Positions 1-8,726 of a stretch of 64,000 nucleotides of DNA are shown piece by piece. The DNA is from Nocardiopsis endophytica (GTDB lineage Bacteria > Actinomycetota > Actinomycetes > Streptosporangiales > Streptosporangiaceae): the NCBI RefSeq assembly GCF_027706725.1, contig NZ_JAQFWQ010000008.1, forward strand, positions 1 through 64,000, written 5' to 3'. Position 1 is the stretch's first letter, and each line of letters starts with the position of its first letter. The position numbers were made by a program, and so were the translations under genes. Under the pieces are notes generated by a model. It saw only the letters and a list, made by a program, of their open reading frames with translations, ran no database searches and had not been told where the DNA came from.

Positions 1-688
1 CCTGCTGCCCGGGGGCGGTCTCCACACCGCCCTCGACGATCCGCCCGAGCCCGTCGCGGACCCGGTCGGTGGTCTCGGCGGCGTCGGCGCCGAGCCCCTT
101 GGAGACGGCCGCGGCCAGCTCCCCCTCACCGAGGGAGGTGCGCAGCGGCTCGCCGAGCGGTTCACCGGCGATCTCGCGGACGCCTTCGCGGACGCCCTCC
201 CGGCCGGAGCGGACGGTGTCGGCGACCACCCGGTCCCCGACGGCGTCCTCCGCGGATCCGACGGTGGAGTCCACCGTGGACCCGACCTCCGAGCCCACGG
301 ACCGGACGGCCGTGTCTGCCTGGCGCACGGTGGAGTCGACGGTGCCGTTCACCGTGTCCGACACACCGCGCCCCGCCTGTCCGGCGGCGGCCTCGGCGTT
401 CTCCGCCCCCGAGGGCGGCGACGGCTGCGCCGCCTCCTCCGGGCCCTTGCGCGTCTCCCGCCCCTCCTGCCGGGCCGCCTCCGCCCCGTCGACCGCCCGG
501 TCCGCGACCCCGCTCACGACGGGGACCTCGGCCAAGGCGTCGTCGGCGGCGTTCGCCGCGGAGGCACCGGCCAGCCAGCCGCCGGCCACCAGGCCGGCGA
601 CGACCGCGAGGCGGCGCAGGGCGCGGACGCCCGGCAGGCGCGCGGCACCGGCGGGGCGGACCCGCCTGCCGCTGCCGACCTGCACCAT
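1..688 (-). CDS. Secreted repeat-rich protein, cut by left edge
   Basis: An open frame reads leftward off the window from an ATG at 688, preceded by GAGGTGG as ribosome site. About 229 residues are visible. The N-terminus has an Arg-rich n-region and a hydrophobic stretch (LAVVAGLVAGGWLAGASA) ending in an AxA-like cleavage site, so export is likely. The mature part is Ala/Glu rich, then carries degenerate repeats built on TVDSTV and SxVGD (roughly residues 105-160), which could form an extended or helical surface structure. I do not recognise a named family. It lies upstream of, and outside, the tRNA-Leu insertion point, so it is probably core chromosome. The C-terminus is missing. Confidence 0.7.
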   Translation of the reverse strand, partial: MVQVGSGRRVRPAGAARLPGVRALRRLAVVAGLVAGGWLAGASAANAADDALAEVPVVSGVADRAVDGAEAARQEGRETRKGPEEAAQPSPPSGAENAEAAAGQAGRGVSDTVNGTVDSTVRQADTAVRSVGSEVGSTVDSTVGSAEDAVGDRVVADTVRSGREGVREGVREIAGEPLGEPLRTSLGEGELAAAVSKGLGADAAETTDRVRDGLGRIVEGGVETAPGQQ

Positions 689-870
689 GGAAAGCCACCT
701 CGGGTGAAGAAGACGCACGGGTGCGCCGACCGGAGAGCCCGGCCGACGGCGGGAACGTGTCCCGCAGACTGAGAGTCACGCTAGCACCACGGTGCGCTAT
801 TGGCGCAGAGAAAACAGTGAAACGGGCCGGAAAAATTCTCCGGCCCGCCTCACCGCCCCCGGAAGGCGCC

Positions 871-2211
871 TCAGCTCATGTCGATGAACCGGTCCAGCAC
901 CCGCGCGCCGAACCGCAGGGCGTCCACGGGGACGCGCTCGTCGACGCCGTGGAACATGCCGGAGAAGTTCAGCTCCGGGGGCAGGCGCAGCGGGGCGAAG
1001 CCGTAGTTGCGGATGCCCAGCCGCTGGAAGCTCTTGGCGTCGGTGCCGCCGGACAGGCAGTAGGGCACGGCGCGGGAGCCGGGGTCCTCCTCCTCGAGGG
1101 CGCGCGCCATGGCCGAGACCAGGCCGCCCTCGAAGTCGGTCTCCACCGAGGGGAGGTGGTGGATGAACTCGCGCTCGACGTTGGGGCCGAGCAGGCGGTC
1201 CACCTCGGCGAAGAACTCCTCCTCCATGCCCGGCAGGAAGCGCCCGTCGACCTGGGCCCCGGCCGAACCGGGGATGACGTTGGCCTTGTAGCCGCCCTCC
1301 AGGACGGTGGGGTTGAGCGTGTTGCGGAGGGTGGCGCCGATCATCCCGGCGATGGGGCCCAGACGGGAGAGCACCTCCTCGGGGTTCTCCTCGTCGAAGG
1401 GGATGCCGAAGGCGTCGCACACCTCCTCCAGGAAGGTGCGCACGGTCTTGGTCAGCCGCACGGGGAACTCGTGGCGGCCGAGCCGGGCGACGGCCTCGGC
1501 GAGCTCGGTGACCGCGTTGTCGTCGTTGACCATCGACCCGTGCCCGGCGGTGCCGCGCGCCTTGAGGCGCATCCAGGCGATGCCCTTCTCGGCGGTCTCG
1601 ATGAGGTAGAGGCGCCGGTTCTCCTCCACGGTGAAGCTGAAGCCGCCGACCTCGCTGATGGCCTCGGAGCAGTCGGCGAACAGCTCGGGGTGGTTGGCGA
1701 CCAGCCACTGGGCGCCGTAGGAGCCCCCGGCCTCCTCGTCGGCGAGGAACGCGAGGACCACGTCGCGCGGCGGGCGGCGCCCGGAGCGCACCCGGTCGCG
1801 GAAGACGGCCAGGGCCATGGCGTCCATGTCCTTCATGTCGACGGCGCCGCGGCCCCAGACGCACCCGTCGGCGATCTCGCCGGAGAAGGGGTCGTAGGTC
1901 CAGTCGGCGGCGTCGGCGGGCACCACGTCCAGGTGCCCGTGCACGAGCAGGGGCGCCCGCGAGGGGTCCTCCCCGGGGATGCGCGCGATGACGCTGGTCC
2001 GCCCGGGGGCCGACTCGAGCACCCGCGGCTCGATGCCGACCTCGTCCAGCTTCCCGGCGACGTACTCGGCGGCCTCCCGCTCCCCCGGACCCGACATGTC
2101 CCCGTAGTTGGAGGTGTCGATGGCGATGAGCTCCCGGCAGAGGTCGACGACCTCCGCCTCGGCCCCGCTGGGGGCACCGCTGGGGGCACCGCTGCCTTCG
2201 GTCTCGGGCAT
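871..2211 (-). CDS. M20 family metallopeptidase
   Basis: 446 residues from the ATG at 2211, with AGGAG upstream; an in-frame GTG at 2265 would add 18 poorly conserved residues. The metal site signature is clear: LLVHGHLDVVPAD (His-x-Asp), then WGRGAVDMKDMDA (bridging Asp), then FLADEEAGGSYGAQW (catalytic Glu-Glu), and a C-terminal SGGTDAKSFQ segment. The order and length match the dinuclear zinc M20/ArgE/DapE/CPG2 group, which hydrolyses small peptides or N-acyl amino acids in the cytoplasm. The exact substrate cannot be told. It is a single gene between the edge gene and tRNA-Leu and looks like chromosomal housekeeping DNA. Confidence 0.9.
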   Translation of the reverse strand: MPETEGSGAPSGAPSGAEAEVVDLCRELIAIDTSNYGDMSGPGEREAAEYVAGKLDEVGIEPRVLESAPGRTSVIARIPGEDPSRAPLLVHGHLDVVPADAADWTYDPFSGEIADGCVWGRGAVDMKDMDAMALAVFRDRVRSGRRPPRDVVLAFLADEEAGGSYGAQWLVANHPELFADCSEAISEVGGFSFTVEENRRLYLIETAEKGIAWMRLKARGTAGHGSMVNDDNAVTELAEAVARLGRHEFPVRLTKTVRTFLEEVCDAFGIPFDEENPEEVLSRLGPIAGMIGATLRNTLNPTVLEGGYKANVIPGSAGAQVDGRFLPGMEEEFFAEVDRLLGPNVEREFIHHLPSVETDFEGGLVSAMARALEEEDPGSRAVPYCLSGGTDAKSFQRLGIRNYGFAPLRLPPELNFSGMFHGVDERVPVDALRFGARVLDRFIDMS

Positions 2212-2341
2212 GGTGTGCACCAGCTCCTCTCGGCGACGTGTGGATCCGACCCTCCCATGCTCCACCCCGGCGGAAAACGATGTACGCCCGGGCTCAGACC
2301 TTTGCTATGGTTAACCGTGTCCGCGCGAAGCCGCGGACCGA

Positions 2342-2426
2342 GTCCGGGTGGCGGAATAGGTAGACGCGCTAGCTTGAGGTGCTAGTGCCCGTTAAGGGCA
2401 TGGGGGTTCAAGTCCCCCCTCGGACA
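2342..2426 (+). tRNA. tRNA-Leu (anticodon GAG)
   Basis: A class II tRNA. The 7-bp acceptor stem pairs GTCCGGG with CTCGGAC, the anticodon arm is CTAGC-TTGAGGT-GCTAG giving GAG, the long variable arm is TGCCCGTTAAGGGCA, and the T arm is GGGGG-TTCAAGT-CCCCC. No CCA is encoded. Its 3' half is the attachment site of the adjacent serine recombinase element. Confidence 0.95.
2382..2426. other. Likely att site: 3' half of tRNA-Leu
   Basis: The recombinase stop codon (2382-2384) lies inside the tRNA, so 45 bp are shared between tRNA 3' half and recombinase 3' end. This is the arrangement expected when an element carries a copy of the tRNA tail on its attP and restores the tRNA on integration. I did not find a second direct copy of this tail elsewhere in the window, so the distal junction is beyond the right edge or lost. 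Confidence 0.6.
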
Positions 2427-4106
2427 CGCCAGTTCGTACATGTTGTGCGGGTCGAGGCTTCCCTCGGCCCGCACAATGCGTTCCACGGGGTGGTAGGTCA
2501 GCCGAAGGTCCAGTCCCCTGTAGAGGGCGGCCTTCGCCTCACGGTCGGCTCGCCTGATCATCTGGGAGACATCTCCTATCGCTTCGAGGCAGGCCACGAT
2601 CTCTTCCTCCTCCAGCTGCCGGGGCCCAGTGCTCTGCTCAGTGAATCGGGCATGCGCCAGCGCCCGGTCGGCCTGGACCTCCTTGATCCACGCTGAGACC
2701 ACTTCGGGGTCGGTGCCCGCTTCCAGAGCTTGGCGGTAGCGGGCCAGCTTCTCGTCGCACTCGGCGACCTTCCGTTCAGCCTCCCGCCGCACCGCTCCGT
2801 CCGTTCCGCTCTCCTGCTGGGACTCTGCGATCACCCGCACGGTGTCACCACGCCGGACGGGGTCGAACAGCTTGGCCAGCCACGTGTCCAGCGTCGGCAG
2901 GACATCGGCTTCACGCAGATACACGGTGCGCGGGTGCTCAACATGGTTGGCAGTGGCGTACTCGTTAGGGAAGGTGCACCGGTAGTAGGCCTGGTCGTTG
3001 TTCCAGCTGCCCTGCATCCGACGCGCACAGAGCCCGCAGTGCAGCCGACTCCTCAACGGATAGATGTGTCCCGTGCTGCGCGGGCGGCGCACCACGGGAC
3101 GACGGCCCTTGACCTCCAACAGGCGCTGGGCCAGCTCGAAGTCCTCATCGGAGACCAGCGGCTCGTGTACGACCTGCTCGGAGAAGACCCACTGGTCGGG
3201 GTCGTTCCAGCGCAGCCTTGTGGTGTAGCCCAAGGTGACGTCGCGGATGTCGATGAGCTCCTCGGACTTGCGTTGCTTGTTCCACACCTGGCGCCCGGTG
3301 TAGCGGGGGTTCTTCAGGATCGCCCGGATCGCGCTCTTGGCCCATGCCAGGCCGTTGCGGTGGGGGTTGCGGCGACGGTCGTGGGCGGAAGGAGAGGGGA
3401 CACCTTCGCGGGTCAGCGTCTCGGCGATGGCGAAGATCCCCATCCCCTCCAGGAAGGCGGCGAAGATGCGCTGCACGATGTGGCAGGTCACCGGGTCGGG
3501 GACCAGCCGGTGAAGCCGCTTGCCGTCGGCGGCCTTGGCGGGATTCGGGTGCGGCCCCGCGTCGGCCAGCGTGTACCCGTAGGGAGGCCGCCCTCCCAGC
3601 CAGCGGCCCTCCAGTTGCGCCTGGGCCGCCATGGCCGCTTGGACGCGGATCTGGATGCGTGTTCGCTCGCCCTTACTCGTGCCCCCGAACACGCTCATGA
3701 TCATGGTGTGGGCTTCGTTGCGCGGGTCGATCGGTCCGCCGACCTCGGGCACCCACAGGGGAACGTCGAAGTGCTTGAACAGCGGGAAGGTCTCGTTGAA
3801 CTGGCTGTCGTAGAAGACGCGCTGCGGTTCTCCCACCACGACGGCGTCGAAGCCGCGCTCGGGGTTCTCCAGTTGCCTGAGCAGACGTGAGGCCTCGGGC
3901 CGTCGCCGCGGGGGCACGGAGCGGGACTTGTCCACGTCGAAGAACTCGGTGGTGATCCGCCCCTGGCGTCCGATGAGGGCTTCGCTCCGGGTCCGTTGCC
4001 AGGCTCGTGAGGCTTGAGGGTCTTGCAGGTCGTCCGTGGACACCCGGGCCCACAGAGCGAAGCGGAGTTCTTTATCCTCGGTCCTGCTCACCAGGCTGTT
4101 GCTCAT
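2382..4106 (-). CDS. Large serine recombinase (element integrase)
   Basis: 574 residues from the ATG at 4106, with AAGGAGG 11 nt upstream. The catalytic resolvase domain starts with FALWARVSTDD (nucleophilic Ser in RVST). A conserved recombinase domain follows, with GGRPPYGY and a stretch ending in LKNPRYTGRQVWNKQ. The zinc beta-ribbon has CGLCARRMQGSW then YYRC, and a C-terminal coiled-coil region (residues ~455-540) completes the large serine integrase layout. The last 14 residues (RGDLNPHALNGH tail) are antisense tRNA-Leu sequence, a common sign of tRNA-targeted elements. It would catalyse site-specific integration and, with a directionality factor, excision. It is transcribed toward the tRNA. 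The factor is not identified, though the BldC-like protein at 60.8 kb is one candidate if the element extends that far. Confidence 0.92.
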   Translation of the reverse strand: MSNSLVSRTEDKELRFALWARVSTDDLQDPQASRAWQRTRSEALIGRQGRITTEFFDVDKSRSVPPRRRPEASRLLRQLENPERGFDAVVVGEPQRVFYDSQFNETFPLFKHFDVPLWVPEVGGPIDPRNEAHTMIMSVFGGTSKGERTRIQIRVQAAMAAQAQLEGRWLGGRPPYGYTLADAGPHPNPAKAADGKRLHRLVPDPVTCHIVQRIFAAFLEGMGIFAIAETLTREGVPSPSAHDRRRNPHRNGLAWAKSAIRAILKNPRYTGRQVWNKQRKSEELIDIRDVTLGYTTRLRWNDPDQWVFSEQVVHEPLVSDEDFELAQRLLEVKGRRPVVRRPRSTGHIYPLRSRLHCGLCARRMQGSWNNDQAYYRCTFPNEYATANHVEHPRTVYLREADVLPTLDTWLAKLFDPVRRGDTVRVIAESQQESGTDGAVRREAERKVAECDEKLARYRQALEAGTDPEVVSAWIKEVQADRALAHARFTEQSTGPRQLEEEEIVACLEAIGDVSQMIRRADREAKAALYRGLDLRLTYHPVERIVRAEGSLDPHNMYELACPRGDLNPHALNGH

Positions 4107-4464
4107 TCGATGCGTTGCCTCCTTCCGGCTGCTGCGCACGCTGCTCGGATGCGGCCTGCTGTGCGTACGCACCGCGAATGATCTGCAGGAGCGCTCGCGC
4201 GGCTGACGGGGTGAGCATTGGAGGGGAGTCCGGAAGGACGGCGCGCACAGGAGGCGCCTCTCCCCCATCGCGTTCGGTATGGCCGCGAGGGTACCCCCCA
4301 CCACCCCTCACATTCTCGTGTTTTACCTGGTCAGAAGCCTGATCTCGCTCGCCGGACACAGCACCCTCACCTCCGGGCGAGCACCCGGCCAGGCGGCACC
4401 AGCGGCATGCCGCGGCAACGCCGACCGCCCGCGCGACGCCAGCTCGTCCCTACCGCCCTCCGCT
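4107..4464. other. Non-coding stretch upstream of recombinase
   Basis: About 360 bases with no convincing gene on either strand. The recombinase promoter must lie at its left end on the minus strand. I see no strong hairpin or repeat. Confidence 0.5.
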
Positions 4465-4962
4465 TCACGGTGCCTCCCACCGCACCCGCGCTGGCCCCAG
4501 GCGCCCCGGCTGCCGGGGCGGATGCCAGTCCCCGCGCGGCGGCAGCTCCGCCGCCCGCCGCCACCCCGCCGCGCGCAGCGAGGTGCCGGGCTCATCGGTG
4601 CGGGTGTAGGTGACCAAGCGCCGATACCCCAGCGCCTTTGCCGCCCGCCATACCGCGCCGAGCAGCCGGGAGCAAGCGTTCGGCGTGCCGTCGGAGACCA
4701 GGCGGGTGACCTCGAGCGTGCGCCCATCGTCGAGCCCGCGGGCCACCGGACGTCCCACGATCGCCACCGCCACCAGCACCCCGTCGGCATGCCGGAGCCC
4801 GAGGCTGAACTTGTGCCCGCGCGGCGGCCCCAGGTGCCGGTGCCACACCTCCACGAACGCCTTGGCCTCCGCCAACGGGACCGGCACCAGCTCCATGTCC
4901 TGATGCCGGCGCCGGTTGGCGAACACCGCGGCGGCCGGAAGCGCGAACCCGCCCCCGCTCAC
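4465..4962 (-). CDS. XF1762 family protein (acetyltransferase-like fold)
   Basis: 165 residues from a GTG at 4962 that overlaps the stop of the upstream gene (CGGTGAGC), so translation is probably coupled. The family core is well kept: AFVEVWHRHLGPPRGHKFS, VAIVGRPVARGLDDGRTLEV, TRLVSDGTPNACSRLLGAVW, RRLVTYTRTDEPGTSLRAAG. The family occurs mainly in phages and mobile elements next to PAPS-reductase-like proteins, as here. Biochemical function is unknown to me; the fold is thought to resemble GNAT acetyltransferases. The residues before the Met at 4896 are not conserved, so the true start could be internal. Confidence 0.8.
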   Translation of the reverse strand: MSGGGFALPAAAVFANRRRHQDMELVPVPLAEAKAFVEVWHRHLGPPRGHKFSLGLRHADGVLVAVAIVGRPVARGLDDGRTLEVTRLVSDGTPNACSRLLGAVWRAAKALGYRRLVTYTRTDEPGTSLRAAGWRRAAELPPRGDWHPPRQPGRLGPARVRWEAP

Positions 4963-5810
4963 CGCTCCTCCCCCTCGTCTTCACCGGGGCAGGCCCATGG
5001 CGAGCACCCCCGCTCCCCCGGTTCGGCCTCCTCCCCCAGATCCACCTCGCCGAGCGGGATGCGCGCCGGATGCAGGTAGAAGGCGCCCTCCAGCGGCATG
5101 CCGCGCGTTGCCGCGGCAGGGTGGCCGTGCCGGATCGCGGCATCGAAGTCGACCGCGTCAGCGAACGCCTCCGGCTCCTCAGCTCTCAGGCGGGCCCAGG
5201 AGGCGTTGGAGCGGTACGGGCAGCCGATGCAGGCCGACTTCGGCGTGTCCCCGAGCCCGTACAGGGCGAGGTAGGCCCGGCAGTCCTGCCGGGTCCACCC
5301 GATGTCCAGCAGCGGGAAGACGTTGCGCAGGTAGGCCACATCGGCGTCCTTGGCCCGGTGGAACTCATCGGTGGAGATGCCGATGGCCTGCTCGGCATAG
5401 ACGCCCTGCGGCACCCGCGCCGGGTGCGGATAGCCCAGCAGGCGCCGTGCTTCGCGCTTGAGCGGGCGGACCTTGTACTCGGAAGTGCACTGCCGCCGGG
5501 CCATACCGCGGCGCCCGTCGGGCTTGGCGATGAACAGCGGCATGGAGGCGAACCGGTGCCGCTCGTCCAGGGCGTCGTGCCGGATGTTGCCGGCGGACAC
5601 TCTTCGGATCGGGATCCCAGCGCCAGCGGCTACGCCTTCGAGGCGCTCCAGGTGCCGGTAGACGGCGGCCGGCTCCCAGCCGGTGTCGGCGAACAGGGCG
5701 TAGTCGAACCTGGGGATCGCCCCTTGGGCGGAGAGCAGGAGAAGGGCGCTGGACTGCACCCCGGCTCCCAGGGAGAGCAGGCGCAGCTTCGGCGGGGCAG
5801 AACGTTTCAC
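4959..5810 (-). CDS. PAPS-reductase/ATP-pyrophosphatase-like protein
   Basis: 283 residues from a GTG at 5810, no strong ribosome site. The N-terminal SLGAGVQSSALLLL matches the PP-loop of the N-type ATP pyrophosphatase family (PAPS reductase, DndC and phage homologues). Later features are FADTGWEP, RRQCTSEYKVRPLKREARR, and a CIGCPYRSN cysteine pair with QDCRAYL, suggesting metal or Fe-S binding. It probably activates a substrate with ATP, for example for sulfur transfer, but no dnd gene neighbours are present. It forms a two-gene operon with the XF1762 gene, a pairing typical of actinophages and conjugative elements. Confidence 0.8.
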   Translation of the reverse strand: MKRSAPPKLRLLSLGAGVQSSALLLLSAQGAIPRFDYALFADTGWEPAAVYRHLERLEGVAAGAGIPIRRVSAGNIRHDALDERHRFASMPLFIAKPDGRRGMARRQCTSEYKVRPLKREARRLLGYPHPARVPQGVYAEQAIGISTDEFHRAKDADVAYLRNVFPLLDIGWTRQDCRAYLALYGLGDTPKSACIGCPYRSNASWARLRAEEPEAFADAVDFDAAIRHGHPAAATRGMPLEGAFYLHPARIPLGEVDLGEEAEPGERGCSPWACPGEDEGEER

Positions 5811-6075
5811 GGCAACGACGTCGGACCACAGCGAGCCTCACCAAAGACTCAGGCCCGCCCTGCCCGCCGCGCTCACCCGCCTGCCGCCGACGTGTTCGCG
5901 TACGCAGTGCGCTCGCAGTCCTCTCGCCTCCACCTCTGCGCCCAGCGCAGTCCCCATTCCGCGCACGCCGGGCGAACGCGCCGTATCAGCCCAGCTCACA
6001 CCCGAGAAGTGTGCGATGTTGCTGCTCAAGAGGGCGGTGCTTCATGGGGCTCCCGACACCGCAGGGAGGCTCGCG

Positions 6076-6798
6076 ATGCCGACGACCCCGTTCTCCACCC
6101 TCCACAACGCCCTCGCACTCCTCCTCGACGGCTCCGGCCAGCCGGGAAGCGAGCTGGCCGAGCTGATCGGCATGCCGCCCCACGACCTGTCCGCCGCCGC
6201 GGCAACCCATCAGCTCCTGAAAGCCGACCGCACAACCGCCGATGAAGTCTGGCGCGGCATCATCACCCGCGCCCGCGAGGGCGATCCGGCATGGACGGTC
6301 ATCGCCGCCGGGCTCGCACTCCCCGGCCTCGCCGCCGCCCGCCGCCGCCTCTGCCGCGACCTGCCGGAGGAAACCGCCGACGTCGAGGCCGAGATGCTCA
6401 CCGCGTTCCTGACCGAGCTGAAGACCATCACCCCGGCAACGCAGGCATTGTGCCCGAAGCTGATCTACGCCGCCCGCAAAGCGGCCCAACGGCACCGCTA
6501 CCGCATCCTGCGCAATCGGCATCGGACCACGGACTTCGAAGAGGAGAACGCCCTTGCCCCTGCGCCCTCATCGGACGGGCCGGTTACCCTGCTCGCCACC
6601 CACGTCCGCAACGGCCTCCTCAGTGCTACCGAAGCTGAACTCATAGCCCGCACCCGCCTGGAACGCGCGCCCCTCGCCCGCGCCGCTAGCGAACTCGGCC
6701 TGACCTACATCACCGCCCGCCGCTACCGCCAACAAGCCCAGGTCCGAATCGCCGAAGCCCTCAACGACACAGAGATCCCAGAATCCATGTCCGCCTGA
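6076..6798 (+). CDS. Sigma-70-like / HTH regulator of element type
   Basis: 240 residues from the ATG at 6076, with AGGGAGG 6 nt upstream (an ATG at 6016 is also in frame but has no site). The middle part (GDPAWTVIAAGLALPGLA to AARKAAQRHRYR) resembles sigma region 2-like helices. The C-terminus (TEAELIARTRLERAPLARAA, then TYITARRYRQQAQ) is a region 4-like HTH. Such small sigma-like proteins occur on actinobacterial mobile elements and may drive element promoters. Specificity is unknown. It diverges from the PAPS-like operon. Confidence 0.6.
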   Translation: MPTTPFSTLHNALALLLDGSGQPGSELAELIGMPPHDLSAAAATHQLLKADRTTADEVWRGIITRAREGDPAWTVIAAGLALPGLAAARRRLCRDLPEETADVEAEMLTAFLTELKTITPATQALCPKLIYAARKAAQRHRYRILRNRHRTTDFEEENALAPAPSSDGPVTLLATHVRNGLLSATEAELIARTRLERAPLARAASELGLTYITARRYRQQAQVRIAEALNDTEIPESMSA

Positions 6799-6830
6799 CC
6801 CCAGTGAGGGGCATTCGAGCGCGGGGCTCT

Positions 6831-7118
6831 TCACTGTCCGCTCGTGCCCTCTTCACCGGAACCCGATTCGCCGTCATCACTAGGCATCTCCGGACTCCCC
6901 TCCTGGCCGATGGGCCGCCAGTTGGGAGGGAGAGTCACGATCCCGGGCGACGCCGTGGCGGCGGCGATAAGGTCGGTCGGGGGCTGGCCTGTGGCCCAAC
7001 GGGGGCCGGTCTTCCCCTGCTCGAAGAACCTGACAGTGCCTCCGCTGAAGACGGCCCCGCTGAAGTCCATCCTGTCGGTTTTCCCGGGGTCTGACTCGCC
7101 GTTCTCCCCGAAGTTCAT
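6831..7118 (-). CDS. Small protein resembling pentapeptide-protein C-terminus
   Basis: 95 residues from the ATG at 7118, with GAGGAAAC upstream. Its core MDFSGAVFSGGTVRFF equals one or two turns of the 12-residue solenoid repeat in the 18.0-19.3 kb protein. The tail (TLPPNWRPIGQEG) aligns with that protein's C-terminal ALPASWRRPDGQ. It therefore looks like a truncated or single-turn relative lacking the membrane part. It may be a real small gene or a decayed copy. Confidence 0.45.
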   Translation of the reverse strand: MNFGENGESDPGKTDRMDFSGAVFSGGTVRFFEQGKTGPRWATGQPPTDLIAAATASPGIVTLPPNWRPIGQEGSPEMPSDDGESGSGEEGTSGQ

Positions 7119-7206
7119 CTTTTGGGTTTCCTCGAAGTTTGGGGGCGAACACCGCCTTCACGCCTGCGAACCCGGTGCCACAGAAGGTGAATCTCCCCGG
7201 GAAGAT

Positions 7207-8535
7207 TCACTCGTCCTCGGTTCCATAGCGTCGCAGAAGCCACCGGTCACCTTCCGCTGAGCGACCTGTGTTGTGCAGTAGGACACCGAGGTTGTTCATC
7301 GCAGCGGTGTGGCCGGCCTCGGCGGCCTTACGCAACCAGTGCTCGGCTTCTCCAGGGCGGTTGGAGTCGGCGAGAAGGCGTCCGAGAGCGTAGTTCGCCT
7401 CAACGTGGCCATTCTTACCAGCTTTGCGGTACCACCCCTCAGCTTGTTGTCTGCGGCTGGCTTCGAGCAGGAAGCCGAGGGCGTACGTTGCTTCGCTGTG
7501 GCCGGCCTCGGCGGCCTTATGCAACCAGTGCTCGGCCTCTTTTGGGCGCTTGTATCGCTGCAGCAGCCGTCCGAGTTCGTGTTGGGCGTCGCTGTTTCCC
7601 GCCTCAGCAGCGGTGTGCCACCAATGCTCGGCCTCCGAGATACGGCCAGCTCGCTTCAGCAGGCTGCCGAGTTTGCCCATTGCGCTGATGTGCCCGTTCG
7701 TGGAGGCGTCGCGGTACCAGTCCTCAGCCTCACCGCTGCGTCCGGCGTGGTCCAGCAGCACACCAAGCTTGTGCATAGCCTCCACGTGCCCGCCCTGAGC
7801 CGCCCGGCGGTACCACTTCTCAGCCTCATCAGGATTCACGGCTTCGAGCATCGCTCCATGGGTGAATAGTTGCGAGGCATATCCGGCTTCAGCGGCGCGG
7901 CAGAACCAGTGCTCGGCTTCTTGTTGATCGCCCTCGTTCTCCAGCTGCGTCCCGAGGTCGAGCATCGAGTCGACATGACCGGCTTCGGCTGCCTTGCGCC
8001 GCCATACCCTGGCAGCTCCGGTGCGTCCAGACTCTTCCAGGATCTTGGCGAGGTGGAATGTCGCTGCCAGGTTCCCGTTTCCAGCCTCTGCGAAGTACCA
8101 TCTCTCGACCTCCTGGTGCGCGGTCTCCACGATCTTCTCGGCCTGGGCTCGGGCTTCGACCAAGATCGCCTCGCGCTGTGCCTCAGACTTGTCTTGATCA
8201 GGGGCGTCGGTTCGGGGACCGGGGCCGGATGTACTAGGGGTGGTCGATAGCCGTTCCCAGGATCGTCGCCACTCTGGCAGCTGCTCAGGAGTCAGTCCGC
8301 AGGCCTCCAGCAGGGTCATCAAGGCCTCTTTGCGGGGCCAGCGTCGCCCGTTGAGCACCTCGGAGATCGTCGACCTCGATAGTGCCGTGCGCCCCTGCCG
8401 CTGGGCCCAGCGTTCCAGCATGCGTAGGGAAGGTGCGTCAGCACGCCTGTGCACGGTGCCCAGCAGGGCGATGAGTTCTTCTCGGGTGGTCGCCGCTTCC
8501 ACATTCAGGTCGGCGGTGTGAACAGCTTCGTCCAT
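7207..8535 (-). CDS. HTH-Sel1 repeat protein, copy A
   Basis: 442 residues from the ATG at 8535; a GTG at 8577 is an alternative that would be near-leaderless after TAGGGT. Residues ~10-90 form an XRE-type HTH (TALSRSTISEVLNGRRWP). A Gln/Glu/Ala coiled coil (EARAQAEKIVETAHQEVE) follows. The rest is Sel1-like/TPR repeats of about 36 residues, with motifs such as AEAGHVDSMLDLGTQLENEG and AEHWLRKAAEAGHTAAMNNL. Sel1 repeats bind proteins, so a regulator or adaptor role is likely. A divergent paralogue starts at 9195. Both share a promoter-proximal sequence box. No catalytic domain is seen. Confidence 0.8.
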   Translation of the reverse strand: MDEAVHTADLNVEAATTREELIALLGTVHRRADAPSLRMLERWAQRQGRTALSRSTISEVLNGRRWPRKEALMTLLEACGLTPEQLPEWRRSWERLSTTPSTSGPGPRTDAPDQDKSEAQREAILVEARAQAEKIVETAHQEVERWYFAEAGNGNLAATFHLAKILEESGRTGAARVWRRKAAEAGHVDSMLDLGTQLENEGDQQEAEHWFCRAAEAGYASQLFTHGAMLEAVNPDEAEKWYRRAAQGGHVEAMHKLGVLLDHAGRSGEAEDWYRDASTNGHISAMGKLGSLLKRAGRISEAEHWWHTAAEAGNSDAQHELGRLLQRYKRPKEAEHWLHKAAEAGHSEATYALGFLLEASRRQQAEGWYRKAGKNGHVEANYALGRLLADSNRPGEAEHWLRKAAEAGHTAAMNNLGVLLHNTGRSAEGDRWLLRRYGTEDE

Positions 8536-8559
8536 GCCTGCCCGCACCCTCTCCAGGCG

Positions 8560-8583
8560 TCCGGTGGTGTCCGACACCCTAGT
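8560..8583 (-). promoter_or_regulatory. TAGGGT box with GGACAC inverted repeat, copy A
   Basis: On the minus strand this reads CTAGGGTGTCGGACACC followed by ACCGGAC. TAGGGT fits an actinobacterial -10 box, and TGTCGGACACC contains an imperfect dyad at the expected start point. The same arrangement precedes the divergent paralogue. Confidence 0.5.
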
Positions 8584-8639
8584 TCCGCACAGCCGACGCC
8601 GGCGGGAATTCCGCACTCGCTGCACTCTGTACGGACATC

Positions 8640-8690
8640 GTGCCCGCGGCCCCTGTCCCTGCCGGAGGCCGGGACAGGGGCCGCGGGCAC
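8640..8690 (-). terminator. Perfect 20-bp hairpin, no T tail
   Basis: Arms 8640-8659 and 8671-8690 are exact 20-bp reverse complements, with an 11-nt loop. It lies just after the small membrane-protein gene read on the minus strand, so termination for that gene is the simplest role. Confidence 0.7.
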
Positions 8691-8726
8691 TGAAAGTGGG
8701 CTTGCGGTCAGGGCGCCCGGACGAGT

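Noticed and set aside
162-779. Arg/Gly-rich minus-strand frame near the left edge
   Set aside because: Out-of-frame shadow of the secreted-protein gene starting at 688, which has a signal peptide and ribosome site.
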